Assembly (NCBI GenBank): GCA_017475725.1 | Contig: JAFVFA010000192.1 | Coordinates: 1 to 5,852, forward strand | Source of the DNA: Spirochaetales bacterium | GTDB lineage: Bacteria; Spirochaetota; Spirochaetia; Sphaerochaetales; Sphaerochaetaceae | Reading direction: 5' to 3' | Length of the DNA: 5,852 nt | Part shown: positions 1-5,852 of the stretch, piece by piece | How positions within the stretch are numbered: position 1 is the stretch's first letter | Layout of the letters: each line of letters begins with the position of its first letter | Translations under genes and position numbers: made by a program | The notes under the pieces: generated by a model | What the model was told of the DNA's origin: nothing | The model's input: the letters and a program-made list of their open reading frames with translations, nothing else | Database searches by the model: none

Positions 1-1804
1 CGGAAAGTGGCTTGAGGGCGCACGTGACTGGGCCATCTCCAGAAACCGCTTCTGGGGCAACCCAATCCCGGTCTGGAAGTGCGACGGATCTGACTACGTC
101 GAGGTAATCGGCTCAATCGAGGAGCTTGAGAAGAAGTGCGGCAAGAAGGTCACTGACCTCCACAAGCACTATGTCGATGAGCTGACGTGGCCAAGCCCGG
201 ACGGGAAGGGCACCATGAGAAGGGTTCCGGATGTCCTGGACTGCTGGTTCGAGAGCGGAAGCATGCCGTACGGCCAGCTCCACTATCCGTTCGAGAACGT
301 CGAGCGCTTCAAGAAGACATTCCCGGCAGACTTCATCTGCGAGGGCCTGGACCAGACGAGAGGCTGGTTCTACACTCTCACGATCATGGCAACAGCCCTG
401 TTCGACAGCCCTGCCTTCATGCACAACATCACAAACGGAATCATCCTTGCCGAGGACGGCGAGAAGATGTCCAAGAGCAAGGGCAACTTCACAGACCCGA
501 TGGTCCATGTGAACAAGTACGGTGCGGATGCCCTCAGGTTCGCCCTGATGAACAGCGCCGCCGTCCATGCCGATGACCTTAAGTTCTCTGACCAGATGGT
601 CAAGGACGTGCTGAAGATGCTTATCCTTCCGATGTGGAACTCATACTCGTTCTTCGTCCAGTACGCAAACCTTGACGGATACGAGCCGGATGACACTCCA
701 TACGAGAAGCTCTACAACCCACTCGACCGCTGGATGATCTCGGTCACCGAGGAGCTTACCCACAACATGGACGACGCCCTTGGCTCATATGACATCCAGA
801 GAGCCTGCGGATATCTGCTGGGCTTCATGGACAAGCTGAACAACTGGTACATCAGACGCAGCCGCAGAAGATTCTGGAAGAGCGAGAACGATGGCGACAA
901 GCAGAATGCCTATAACACGCTGTACAAAGTGCTTATGACATTCGTCAAGCTCGCTTGCCCGATCATCCCGTTCATCTGCGAGGAGATCTATCAGAACCTC
1001 CGCAAGCCTGGTGACCCTGAAAGCGTCCATCTCTGCGACTATCCCGTCTACAACGAGAAGCACAGGGACTATGCGCTTGAGAAGATGATGGACCTTACGA
1101 TGAAGGCCATCGTCATGGGAAGATCCCTCAGAAGCACCTACAACCTGAAGACCAGACAGCCTCTCAAGAAGCTGTTCCTTGTTGACCGCGACGAGGAGGA
1201 CCGCAAGATTCTCTCCGGCATGAGCGACATCATAGCAGAGGAGCTCAACGTCAAGAAGGTCGAGATCAACTCCGAGGAGACGAGCCTTGTCGATTACAGC
1301 GCAAAGGCCAACTTCAAGGTCCTGGGCTCCAAGCTCGGAAAGGCCATGAAGGAGGTCGCATCCAAGATCCAGACCCTGAGAAGCGAGAGGATTGCACAGA
1401 TCCTTGAGGGCCACAAGGCCGCCGTCGAGTACGGCGATTCCCAGAAGGTAGAGCTCTCAGCTGATGATCTTGTAATCCAGCGCAACGAGAAGGAGAACCT
1501 CAAGGTCCTGAACGATGGCCAGCTGACTGTTGGCTTCGACACTGAAGTTGACCAGAATCTCCTGAACGAGGGCCTTGCGCGCGATATCATCCGTGCCATC
1601 CAGACCACAAGAAAGGAGAGCAGCTTCGAGGTCTCCGACAGGATAATCCTGACAATTGGAGGCGATGACGAGGTCAAGGCAGCCTACGAGCAGTTCAAGG
1701 GCATGATCGAGTCCGAGACCTTGGCTGTGGCTTCCAGCTTCGATGCCGACCTTGATGTTCCGGAGAACGACTTCGGCGTGAAGCTGAGAATAGTCAAGGC
1801 TTGA
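1..1804 (+). CDS. ileS: Isoleucyl-tRNA synthetase, C-terminal part (5' end outside window)
   Basis: This class I aminoacyl-tRNA synthetase charges tRNA-Ile with isoleucine in the cytoplasm. The first complete codon is at 2-4 and 600 residues are present; the N-terminal part with the HIGH motif and most of the CP1 editing domain lies left of the window. Visible in order (window residue numbers): ARDWAISRNRFWGNPIPVW at about 7-25, DVLDCWFESGS at about 77-87, the catalytic KMSKS loop at 155-159 (positions 464-478), the anticodon-binding helical domain with NNWYIRRSRRRFW at 280-292, and a long C-terminal extension ending in TGA at 1802-1804. The NWYIRRSRRRFW block and the lack of a C-terminal Cys4 zinc finger place it in the eukaryote-like (type 2) IleRS group, many members of which tolerate mupirocin. 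After PVW there is a Cys (residue 27), but the CxxC seen in some relatives is not preserved. Identification is very secure; drug tolerance is inference. Confidence 0.97.
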   Translation, partial: GKWLEGARDWAISRNRFWGNPIPVWKCDGSDYVEVIGSIEELEKKCGKKVTDLHKHYVDELTWPSPDGKGTMRRVPDVLDCWFESGSMPYGQLHYPFENVERFKKTFPADFICEGLDQTRGWFYTLTIMATALFDSPAFMHNITNGIILAEDGEKMSKSKGNFTDPMVHVNKYGADALRFALMNSAAVHADDLKFSDQMVKDVLKMLILPMWNSYSFFVQYANLDGYEPDDTPYEKLYNPLDRWMISVTEELTHNMDDALGSYDIQRACGYLLGFMDKLNNWYIRRSRRRFWKSENDGDKQNAYNTLYKVLMTFVKLACPIIPFICEEIYQNLRKPGDPESVHLCDYPVYNEKHRDYALEKMMDLTMKAIVMGRSLRSTYNLKTRQPLKKLFLVDRDEEDRKILSGMSDIIAEELNVKKVEINSEETSLVDYSAKANFKVLGSKLGKAMKEVASKIQTLRSERIAQILEGHKAAVEYGDSQKVELSADDLVIQRNEKENLKVLNDGQLTVGFDTEVDQNLLNEGLARDIIRAIQTTRKESSFEVSDRIILTIGGDDEVKAAYEQFKGMIESETLAVASSFDADLDVPENDFGVKLRIVKA

Positions 1805-1815
1805 TCAGAGGTTGC

Positions 1816-2718
1816 ATGGAAAAGGGTAGGGTGAAACGTCTTTCCGCACTCATTATCATGGCACTGCTCGTCCTTCTGAGCTCCTGCGTGACCAGAAGCC
1901 CATTGGGGGATGAGCAGTACTTCCAGGCCCTTGGGCTTGACGGGCAGTTCGTGATCACCGTCAATGCCGATCTGCTTGATGTGGGGAAGTACGTGGACAC
2001 CTCGGATAAGGCGGTATCCTACATTGCCGATAGAATGGGCAGGCTCTCCATTGCACTCTATGATCCCAATGGTGGTTCCATAAGCACCGATTTCTCAGAG
2101 TTCGATTACTATGGGGCGCTTGAAGGGGACTATTCGAAGTCCCTGATCAACAGCGCCCTTTCATTGAGCTCCCTCTTCACCAAGCAGAAGGACGATGACA
2201 GCAAGCTGAAGTTCTTCGTTGACAATGACAGCGGTCTTGAGGTCGCTGTCCCAACGAAGGGGATAATCCTGTTCTCCTCTACAAACGTCGTTGACAACTA
2301 CAGACAAACCTATACCTCAGAAAGAGTAAGCAACATCTCCTCTGATGATGCAGCGCGTCTTGCCGCTGCGCAGATAGGTGTGTATGTCTCCAATCCCAGG
2401 ACCATGGTCGATTTGGGGTTCGAGATCACCAAGGCCTCCCTTGACAACATTGAGAGCATTCTTCTTGTAATGAACGATGATATCATTTCCGTCGATTTCA
2501 GAATAAAGAGCGAGGAGCTTGCCAATTCCTTCTCCGTTCTCATAAAGGCAGGGTATGTCGGCAATTTGAGGAAAAACGGGGAGAAGATCGACGTTGCCTC
2601 TCTCAAGAGGATGTTCACACAGGAGCTCTCCACTGTAAGCGTCAACGACATGCCGCTTTCGAAGGAGATGAAGGATAGCATCGAGAGCATTGTGTTCTCA
2701 TTGCTGGATGCTATTTGA
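1816..2718 (+). CDS. Predicted lipoprotein of unknown function
   Basis: I do not recognise the family. From ATG 1816 the protein has 300 residues. It opens with a lipoprotein signal peptide: a basic N-terminus (EKGRVKR), a hydrophobic stretch (LSALIIMALLVLL) and a lipobox LSSC with the lipidated Cys at residue 24 (codon 1885-1887). It should therefore be exported and anchored to a membrane. The mature part is soluble-looking, rich in Ser and Asp, with no further membrane segment and no catalytic motif I can name. The start is uncertain. ATG 1816 has AGAGG four bases upstream; GTG 1831 has AAGGG four bases upstream and would also keep the signal peptide; TTG 1801 overlaps the ileS stop and adds residues unlike a signal peptide. 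The gene begins 11 nt after ileS and probably shares its transcript. Lipoprotein call is strong; function unknown. Confidence 0.85.
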   Translation: MEKGRVKRLSALIIMALLVLLSSCVTRSPLGDEQYFQALGLDGQFVITVNADLLDVGKYVDTSDKAVSYIADRMGRLSIALYDPNGGSISTDFSEFDYYGALEGDYSKSLINSALSLSSLFTKQKDDDSKLKFFVDNDSGLEVAVPTKGIILFSSTNVVDNYRQTYTSERVSNISSDDAARLAAAQIGVYVSNPRTMVDLGFEITKASLDNIESILLVMNDDIISVDFRIKSEELANSFSVLIKAGYVGNLRKNGEKIDVASLKRMFTQELSTVSVNDMPLSKEMKDSIESIVFSLLDAI

Positions 2719-2745
2719 CTTCTGCTGTCCCATGCATCTGCATCG

Positions 2746-2837
2746 GATTTCAGGCTGAAATCGATTATTTGTCTTCCAGCCTGAATGATTTCCGGTTTTC
2801 TTCAGGCTGAAATCGAATTTTTGACTTTTAGCCTGAA
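2746..2837. repeat. Two tandem 37-nt hairpin repeats between convergent genes
   Basis: The units are at 2749-2785 and 2801-2837, with a 52-nt period. Each runs from TTCAGGCT to its reverse complement AGCCTGAA, with exactly 21 nt between the arms in both copies. The first 16 bases, TTCAGGCTGAAATCGA, are identical, and by hand 32 of 37 positions match. Copy 1 can pair 9 bp around a 19-nt loop; copy 2 can pair 12 bp including one G-U. The left arm of copy 1 also sits in a 17-nt palindrome, GATTTCAGGCTGAAATC (2746-2762). The block lies between the ends of two converging genes (2718 and 2847), so it may act as a two-way transcript end or RNA-stabilising element. Neither hairpin is followed by a clean T-run on either strand, so a classical intrinsic terminator is not shown. 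A REP-like dispersed repeat is the main alternative. Confidence 0.8.
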
Positions 2838-2846
2838 AGCTGAATC

Positions 2847-3641
2847 TCAAAGCAAGTATTTCTTGATCATCGAGTCTATGATCTCCTGTTTGAGTTCCTG
2901 CTTGAATCCCGTGAATGTGGCAATAAGACCCTTTCCAATGAAGATGCCATCTTCGGCATAGAGGTTTATCTTGTACAGGAAGCTGTTCTTCACATAATTG
3001 GGATTGTCCATCATCCCGAAGTGCTCCCATATGAATTGCTCGCCTGTGCTCTTATTGATAACCGTGAAATCAGGATGAAGATAATGGCCGTCAACTGCTC
3101 TGTAAGGGAATTCGTATTTGTATGGTATCCCTTTGGCATGAAGGGAATTGGCAATGTTGTATTCAGCCATGGACCTTACCAGTTCGCCTCTGTCAGTAGG
3201 GATGTAGTATTTTCCGCTTTCAGCTTCGGTTTCAATCCCCATGTCCTCTTCAAACAGTTTGATTCTCTCTCTTACAGTCGTTTCCAGCGGAATAATCAGC
3301 TTCTTCCTTTCCGGGTGGAGGTTTTCATAGATGGATCCGAGAGTTTCCTTGTCCTCGTATTCGAGTAAGGCCTCTATCTTCTTCAGCTCTGTTTTCGCTT
3401 CTGAGAGAACCTTGCAGTAGTAATCCTTGCATATCAATGCTTCTATCAGAGACCTGTGCTTCTTCCTGTCAAGTCTTATGCCTTTCCCTGAACTCTTCTC
3501 CTTTTTGAAGAAATAGTAGGTCGAACCTCTTGAAGGGGACAGCCTTATTGAGCCCTTAGGGGCTTTCCCGATCCATTCACTGCAGCCTTTGATATAGTTT
3601 TCCAGAATCTGCTTTCTTAAACGCAACTGTTTTCTGAGCAT
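2847..3641 (-). CDS. PD-(D/E)XK nuclease-like protein of unknown role
   Basis: The 264-residue protein starts at ATG 3641-3639 and has AAAGGG seven bases upstream; a TTG at 3659 is in frame but lies upstream of that site. The N-terminal half is basic and helical (MLRKQLRLRKQ; lysine-rich to about residue 130, likely partly coiled). The C-terminal half looks like a restriction-endonuclease fold: helix GELVRSMAEYNIANSL with Glu160, YKYEFPY with Glu177, HPDFTV with Asp191, then FIWEHFGMMDNPNY with Glu206, and later Lys residues (218, 223). The spacing of PD to the E of WEH matches the PD...E core, although the usual E-x-K lysine is replaced by Phe208. No helicase, methylase or partner gene is adjacent. 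GC is lower than its neighbours (about 44% in two hand-counted lines against about 55% in ileS), suggesting transfer. Fold is inferred from motif pattern; substrate and biological role are unknown. Confidence 0.8.
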   Translation of the reverse strand: MLRKQLRLRKQILENYIKGCSEWIGKAPKGSIRLSPSRGSTYYFFKKEKSSGKGIRLDRKKHRSLIEALICKDYYCKVLSEAKTELKKIEALLEYEDKETLGSIYENLHPERKKLIIPLETTVRERIKLFEEDMGIETEAESGKYYIPTDRGELVRSMAEYNIANSLHAKGIPYKYEFPYRAVDGHYLHPDFTVINKSTGEQFIWEHFGMMDNPNYVKNSFLYKINLYAEDGIFIGKGLIATFTGFKQELKQEIIDSMIKKYLL

Positions 3642-3643
3642 AT

Positions 3644-3654
3644 GCAATCCCTTT
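3644..3654 (-). promoter_or_regulatory. Ribosome-binding site deciding the nuclease-like gene start
   Basis: AAAGGG at 3654-3649 (read on the minus strand) is seven bases before ATG 3641-3639. This favours the ATG over the in-frame TTG at 3659, which lies upstream of this site. The same bases form the 3' arm of the foldback described for the leader. Confidence 0.65.
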
Positions 3655-3667
3655 TCCAATGCTCAGT

Positions 3668-3696
3668 CAACATGCCGCTTACAATGATACAACATG
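3668..3696. repeat. CAACATG direct repeat, 22-bp period
   Basis: CAACATG occurs at 3668-3674 and 3690-3696, starts 22 bp apart (about two helical turns), inside the loop of the foldback leader. The second copy is part of the palindrome AACATGTT. This geometry fits paired operator half-sites for a DNA-binding protein, but a 7-bp repeat can arise by chance and no strong promoter is visible nearby. Confidence 0.35.
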
Positions 3697-3752
3697 TTTC
3701 AAAGAAAGGGATTATGCGAAAACAGTTTTTTTGTGTGGTTTTTGGGATGCCA

Positions 3753-4334
3753 CTAGAACCCCACTTTCTCCAGGGCCTCGTATATCGGACCCGATGGACG
3801 GAGCGTGCTCCTGTATAGGGTAAGGCCATTCACAATGAAGGGGATGTGCTGCACCTCAATGCCGTTGAGGCGTATGGAGGACAGGTCGACACGACGGCCA
3901 AGTGTGATGTGGGCCCTGAAAGGCTTGTCATCGAATGGGATCCTCACATCCCATGCGGCGCGGTAGACATCCTGTGCAAGGGAGAGAAGGGTGTTGTCCC
4001 TCTCTGTGGAGCAGAACACAGTTGCAGCGTTCGGCATTGCGAAATAGCCAAGTCTGCATAGCTTGAGCTCAAAGGGATCGTATCTATCCGCAACATCCTC
4101 CAGAACACGCATCATCGCATCGGCCTGAAGAGGGCTTATGTCACCAAGGAAGGCTACAGTCATGTGGTACATGTCCTGTGAAGGGAACGAACCGTGGCAT
4201 GAAGCCTTGAGAATGCCTGCAAGACGTGAAAGCTCGGCCTTTGCCTCTGGGGAGATGTCAATTGCAATGAACGCGCGGAAGGTCCTGTCCTTGCCGTAGT
4301 TGCGTGGTCTGTGCTCGTATCTTCTGTCTGACAT
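3753..4334 (-). CDS. thpR: RNA 2',3'-cyclic phosphodiesterase (2H/LigT family)
   Basis: This is a 193-residue member of the LigT/ThpR family, whose members hydrolyse 2',3'-cyclic phosphate ends of RNA to 2'-phosphates and can join tRNA halves by 2'-5' linkage in vitro. Both catalytic HxTx motifs are present: HMTV at 57-60 and HITL at 142-145, in the order and spacing typical of a two-lobed 2H fold. The opening TFRAFIAIDIS and FRAHITLGR are characteristic of the family. Length is close to the usual 175-190 plus a short basic N-terminal tail (MSDRRYEHRPRNYGKD). ATG 4334-4332 comes one base after the thiI stop. No good Shine-Dalgarno is seen upstream, so translation is probably coupled to thiI. 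A longer reading frame extends into thiI but duplicates coding sequence. The pathway role in bacteria is not established. Confidence 0.93.
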   Translation of the reverse strand: MSDRRYEHRPRNYGKDRTFRAFIAIDISPEAKAELSRLAGILKASCHGSFPSQDMYHMTVAFLGDISPLQADAMMRVLEDVADRYDPFELKLCRLGYFAMPNAATVFCSTERDNTLLSLAQDVYRAAWDVRIPFDDKPFRAHITLGRRVDLSSIRLNGIEVQHIPFIVNGLTLYRSTLRPSGPIYEALEKVGF

Positions 4335-4335
4335 G

Positions 4336-5535
4336 CTATACCGTGTAGGGGACCTCGAAGACCTCTGCTTCGGCAACCGCCTTTGCAAGGAGGTCATCTA
4401 TACCCATCTCTGCATATGACCTCTTCTCTGACGCAACTTCTGGTCTCACAAGGGGATGCTTGGGGCTGAAGATCACGCAGCAGTCATCGTATGGGAGAAT
4501 GCTGGTCTCATAGGTGCCTATCTCACGTGCAGTTGAGATGATCTCCTCCTTGTCCATTGCGACAAGAGGGCGAAGAACGGGGATCTCGGACATGCTGTTG
4601 GTGAAGCACATGCTCTCAAGGGTCTGCGAGGCGACCTGGCCAAGGGCTTCGCCTGTGACAAGGACCTTGCAATCCCTCTGCTTGGCTATGGCGTTTGCGG
4701 CCTTCATCATGCAGGCGCGCATCATGAGGGTGTGCTCCTCCTCTTTGGAGTGCTCCTTGATCCACAGCTCGCATTCGGTGAAGTTGATGACCACAAGGTT
4801 CGTGCCCTGATTGTATGGTGCGATGATCCTTGCAAGGTCCTTGACCTTCTGGAGCGCCTGCTCAGATGTGTATGGGTAGGCATGGAAGTAGAGACAGTCC
4901 TGTTTGAGACCTCTCTTGGCCATTCTCCATCCCGCAACAGGTGAATCGATGCCTCCGGAGAGGAGAAGCAGGCCCTTGCCGGCGGTTCCGACGGGCAGTC
5001 CGCCAGGGCCGGAGACTGGAGAGGTGTACATGTAGACCTTGTCGCGGATCTCTATCCTCAGCTCCTTGTCCGGGTTCTTGACCTTGACCTTCATGTCCGG
5101 GTAGCGGTCAAGCACAACACCTCCAAGCTCGCACTCAATTTGATAGCTGTTCATGAAATAGCTCTTGTCTGCACGGCGGGATTCAACCTTGAATGTGCCT
5201 GTGCCGTCAGAGAACGGCTCGTTCTCTATGAGCTTCTTTGCGTTCTCGACGATGTCGTCCCAATCCTTCGAGCACACGACGGCCTTCGAGAAGCCCACAA
5301 CCCCGAACGTGGTTCTCAGGACTTTGAAGACGTGCTCGTCGGGGCAGTCCTTTGAGACGTAGAGGTAGAAGCGGCCTTTCTCCCTTGTCAGGACGCTTCT
5401 GTAGGGGTGTATCTTGATCTTGATGTTGTTCTTGAGCTTCTTCTCGAAAAAGCCCCTGTTGAGGCCCTTGAGGCTTATCTCGCCTAATCTTATTAGGTAG
5501 AGGTTGCTGTTCTGCATTGTCTCGTTCATTTCCAT
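4336..5535 (-). CDS. thiI: tRNA 4-thiouridine synthase ThiI (no rhodanese domain)
   Basis: ThiI adenylates U8 of tRNA and replaces its oxygen with sulfur from a cysteine desulfurase persulfide, giving 4-thiouridine; in some bacteria it also supplies sulfur for thiamine thiazole. With 399 residues, the order is: N-terminal ferredoxin-like region (YLIRLGEISLKGLNRGFFEKKL, about 13-34), THUMP domain to about 170 (with FKVESRRADKSY at 115-126), and the ATP pyrophosphatase domain with PP-loop SGGIDSP at 193-199. ETSILPYDDCCVIFSPKHP at 343-361 contains the conserved catalytic Cys (352, aligning with E. coli Cys344) followed by a second Cys. It ends soon after, so the C-terminal rhodanese domain of enterobacterial ThiI is absent, as in Firmicutes-type enzymes. 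Start choice: ATG 5535 has AGGAG eight bases upstream; ATG 5529 has AGGA eight bases upstream and makes an ATGA overlap with the preceding stop. Either is possible. The gene sits directly behind its likely sulfur donor. Confidence 0.96.
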   Translation of the reverse strand: MEMNETMQNSNLYLIRLGEISLKGLNRGFFEKKLKNNIKIKIHPYRSVLTREKGRFYLYVSKDCPDEHVFKVLRTTFGVVGFSKAVVCSKDWDDIVENAKKLIENEPFSDGTGTFKVESRRADKSYFMNSYQIECELGGVVLDRYPDMKVKVKNPDKELRIEIRDKVYMYTSPVSGPGGLPVGTAGKGLLLLSGGIDSPVAGWRMAKRGLKQDCLYFHAYPYTSEQALQKVKDLARIIAPYNQGTNLVVINFTECELWIKEHSKEEEHTLMMRACMMKAANAIAKQRDCKVLVTGEALGQVASQTLESMCFTNSMSEIPVLRPLVAMDKEEIISTAREIGTYETSILPYDDCCVIFSPKHPLVRPEVASEKRSYAEMGIDDLLAKAVAEAEVFEVPYTV

Positions 5536-5852
5536 AGTCCTAACTCCTGTCTGGCCTGTCTGAGGGCATCGCACAGCCCCTGGACCTGGTCTTCTGTGTT
5601 GTCCGCACCGATTGAGATCCTTATGCTGGACATCCTGTCCATGGGGTCAATGTTCATGGCCGCAAGGACGCTCTCCGCCTTTCCGCGGGAGTTTGATGAG
5701 CATGCGCTTCCTGCTGACAGGCAGAAACCCTTGTCCGCCATGACTCGGAGAAACACCTCCGACGGCACGGGCCTCACGGAGATGTTCAGTATGTAAGGGG
5801 AGGCCTTCGGGTTACTGAAATCACCGCAATCAGCTGGTGAGAGAATCCTGAA
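5526..5852 (-). CDS. Cysteine desulfurase (NifS/IscS family), C-terminal part
   Basis: Only the last 108 residues are in the window; the N-terminal PLP-binding domain lies beyond the right edge. Family enzymes remove sulfur from cysteine and hold it as a persulfide on a catalytic Cys. That residue is visible in GFCLSAGSACSSNSRGK, the Cys of SACSS being encoded at 5702-5700. SPYILNISVRPVPSEVFLRVM before it and SSIRISIGADNTEDQV after it match the C-terminal small domain (ending ...QELGLWK, TGA 5528-5526). The active-site loop resembles group I NifS/IscS enzymes more than SufS. The stop overlaps the thiI start region (4 to 10 nt depending on the thiI start), indicating a translationally coupled operon, so its job is probably to feed sulfur to ThiI. 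Which subgroup (NifS, IscS, or a dedicated ThiI partner such as NifZ) cannot be decided from this fragment. Confidence 0.93.
   Translation of the reverse strand, partial: FRILSPADCGDFSNPKASPYILNISVRPVPSEVFLRVMADKGFCLSAGSACSSNSRGKAESVLAAMNIDPMDRMSSIRISIGADNTEDQVQGLCDALRQARQELGLWK

Larger units (their letters stand above)
3625..3727 (-). promoter_or_regulatory. Foldback leader covering the RBS and start codon of the nuclease-like gene
   Basis: On the + strand, the 23 bases at 3705-3727 are the reverse complement of 3625-3654 if two gaps (TGA at 3635-3637 and ATGC at 3642-3645) are allowed. The blocks match exactly in order: AACTGTTTTC, GCAT, AATCCCTTT. In minus-strand RNA the upstream arm would pair with AAAGGG (the ribosome-binding site), with AUGC containing the start codon, and with GAAAACAGUU at codons 3-6. 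The loop is about 50 nt (3655-3704). This would hide the translation start in any transcript beginning upstream of 3727, such as read-through from thpR. The base pairing is seen directly; the regulatory role is inference. Confidence 0.6.

Noticed and set aside
785..1414. Long antisense open frame (209 codons) within ileS
   Set aside because: It lies wholly opposite the well-supported ileS frame, and its translation is low-complexity Leu/Val/Asp-rich as expected from the complement of a biased coding sequence.
1801..1815. TTG start at 1801 for the lipoprotein, overlapping the ileS stop
   Set aside because: It adds IRGC before a normal signal peptide and uses a rarer start codon; ATG 1816 (or GTG 1831) gives a standard lipoprotein N-terminus.
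2749..2837. CRISPR array
   Set aside because: There are only two units, each is itself an inverted repeat with T-rich inner sequence, the gap between units is only 15 nt, and no cas genes are nearby.
3021..3368. Plus-strand open frame of 115 codons
   Set aside because: It is opposite the nuclease-like gene, which has an RBS, recognisable motifs and a plausible start; this frame has none of these.
3640..3675. Promoter with -35 TTGACT on the minus strand
   Set aside because: At 17 nt spacing the -10 position would fall on TTGCAT overlapping the RBS and start codon, so the transcript would lack its translation signals.
3726..3755. Intrinsic terminator after thpR
   Set aside because: The only stem is GTGG/CCAC (4 bp) with an 11-nt loop, and the minus strand continues with A-rich rather than T-rich sequence.
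4335..4397. Longer N-terminus for ThpR inside thiI
   Set aside because: The extra residues are a shifted-frame reading of the thiI 3' end and are unlike the family; ATG 4334 gives the usual length.
5536..5574. ThiI start at 5574, 13 codons further upstream
   Set aside because: This stretch would lie inside the cysteine desulfurase gene, and the two ATGs at 5535 and 5529 have better-placed AGGAG/AGGA sites.

Overview
The window looks like chromosomal DNA from a Gram-negative-type anaerobe of moderate GC (about 55% in two hand-counted lines of the first gene). The best guess is a spirochaete, perhaps Treponema- or Sphaerochaeta-like. This rests on the eukaryote-like isoleucyl-tRNA synthetase, a lipoprotein with an unrecognised body, and a free-standing 'WEHFG' nuclease-fold protein. 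No rRNA or other taxonomic marker is present, so the placement is tentative.

Layout: (1) Positions 1-1804 (+) hold the C-terminal ~600 residues of isoleucyl-tRNA synthetase (ileS), cut by the left edge. (2) Positions 1816-2718 (+) hold a 300-residue predicted lipoprotein 11 nt downstream, probably co-transcribed with ileS. (3) Positions 2719-2846 are a convergent intergenic region with two tandem copies of a 37-nt hairpin-forming repeat. (4) Positions 2847-3641 (-) encode a lower-GC, probably acquired PD-(D/E)XK-like protein of unknown role. (5) Positions 3642-3752 are its leader, where a 23-nt block is the reverse complement, with two small gaps, of the gene's own ribosome-binding site and start codon. 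(6) Positions 3753-5852 (-) form a tight tRNA/RNA-modification operon: cysteine desulfurase (partial, cut by the right edge), thiI and thpR, joined by a start/stop overlap and a 1-nt gap.

How the genes work together: the cysteine desulfurase makes a persulfide from cysteine and ThiI uses it to build 4-thiouridine in tRNA (and possibly the thiamine thiazole). ThpR, a 2H-family RNA phosphodiesterase, is carried in the same transcript. The nuclease-like gene lies downstream on the same strand, so read-through from this operon would enter it. The inverted repeat over its translation start could silence translation of such read-through RNA, as is known for some transposase genes. This leader fold, the tandem hairpins at the other end of the same gene and the orphan nuclease-like protein are the items most worth a second look. 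The rest is ordinary housekeeping DNA.
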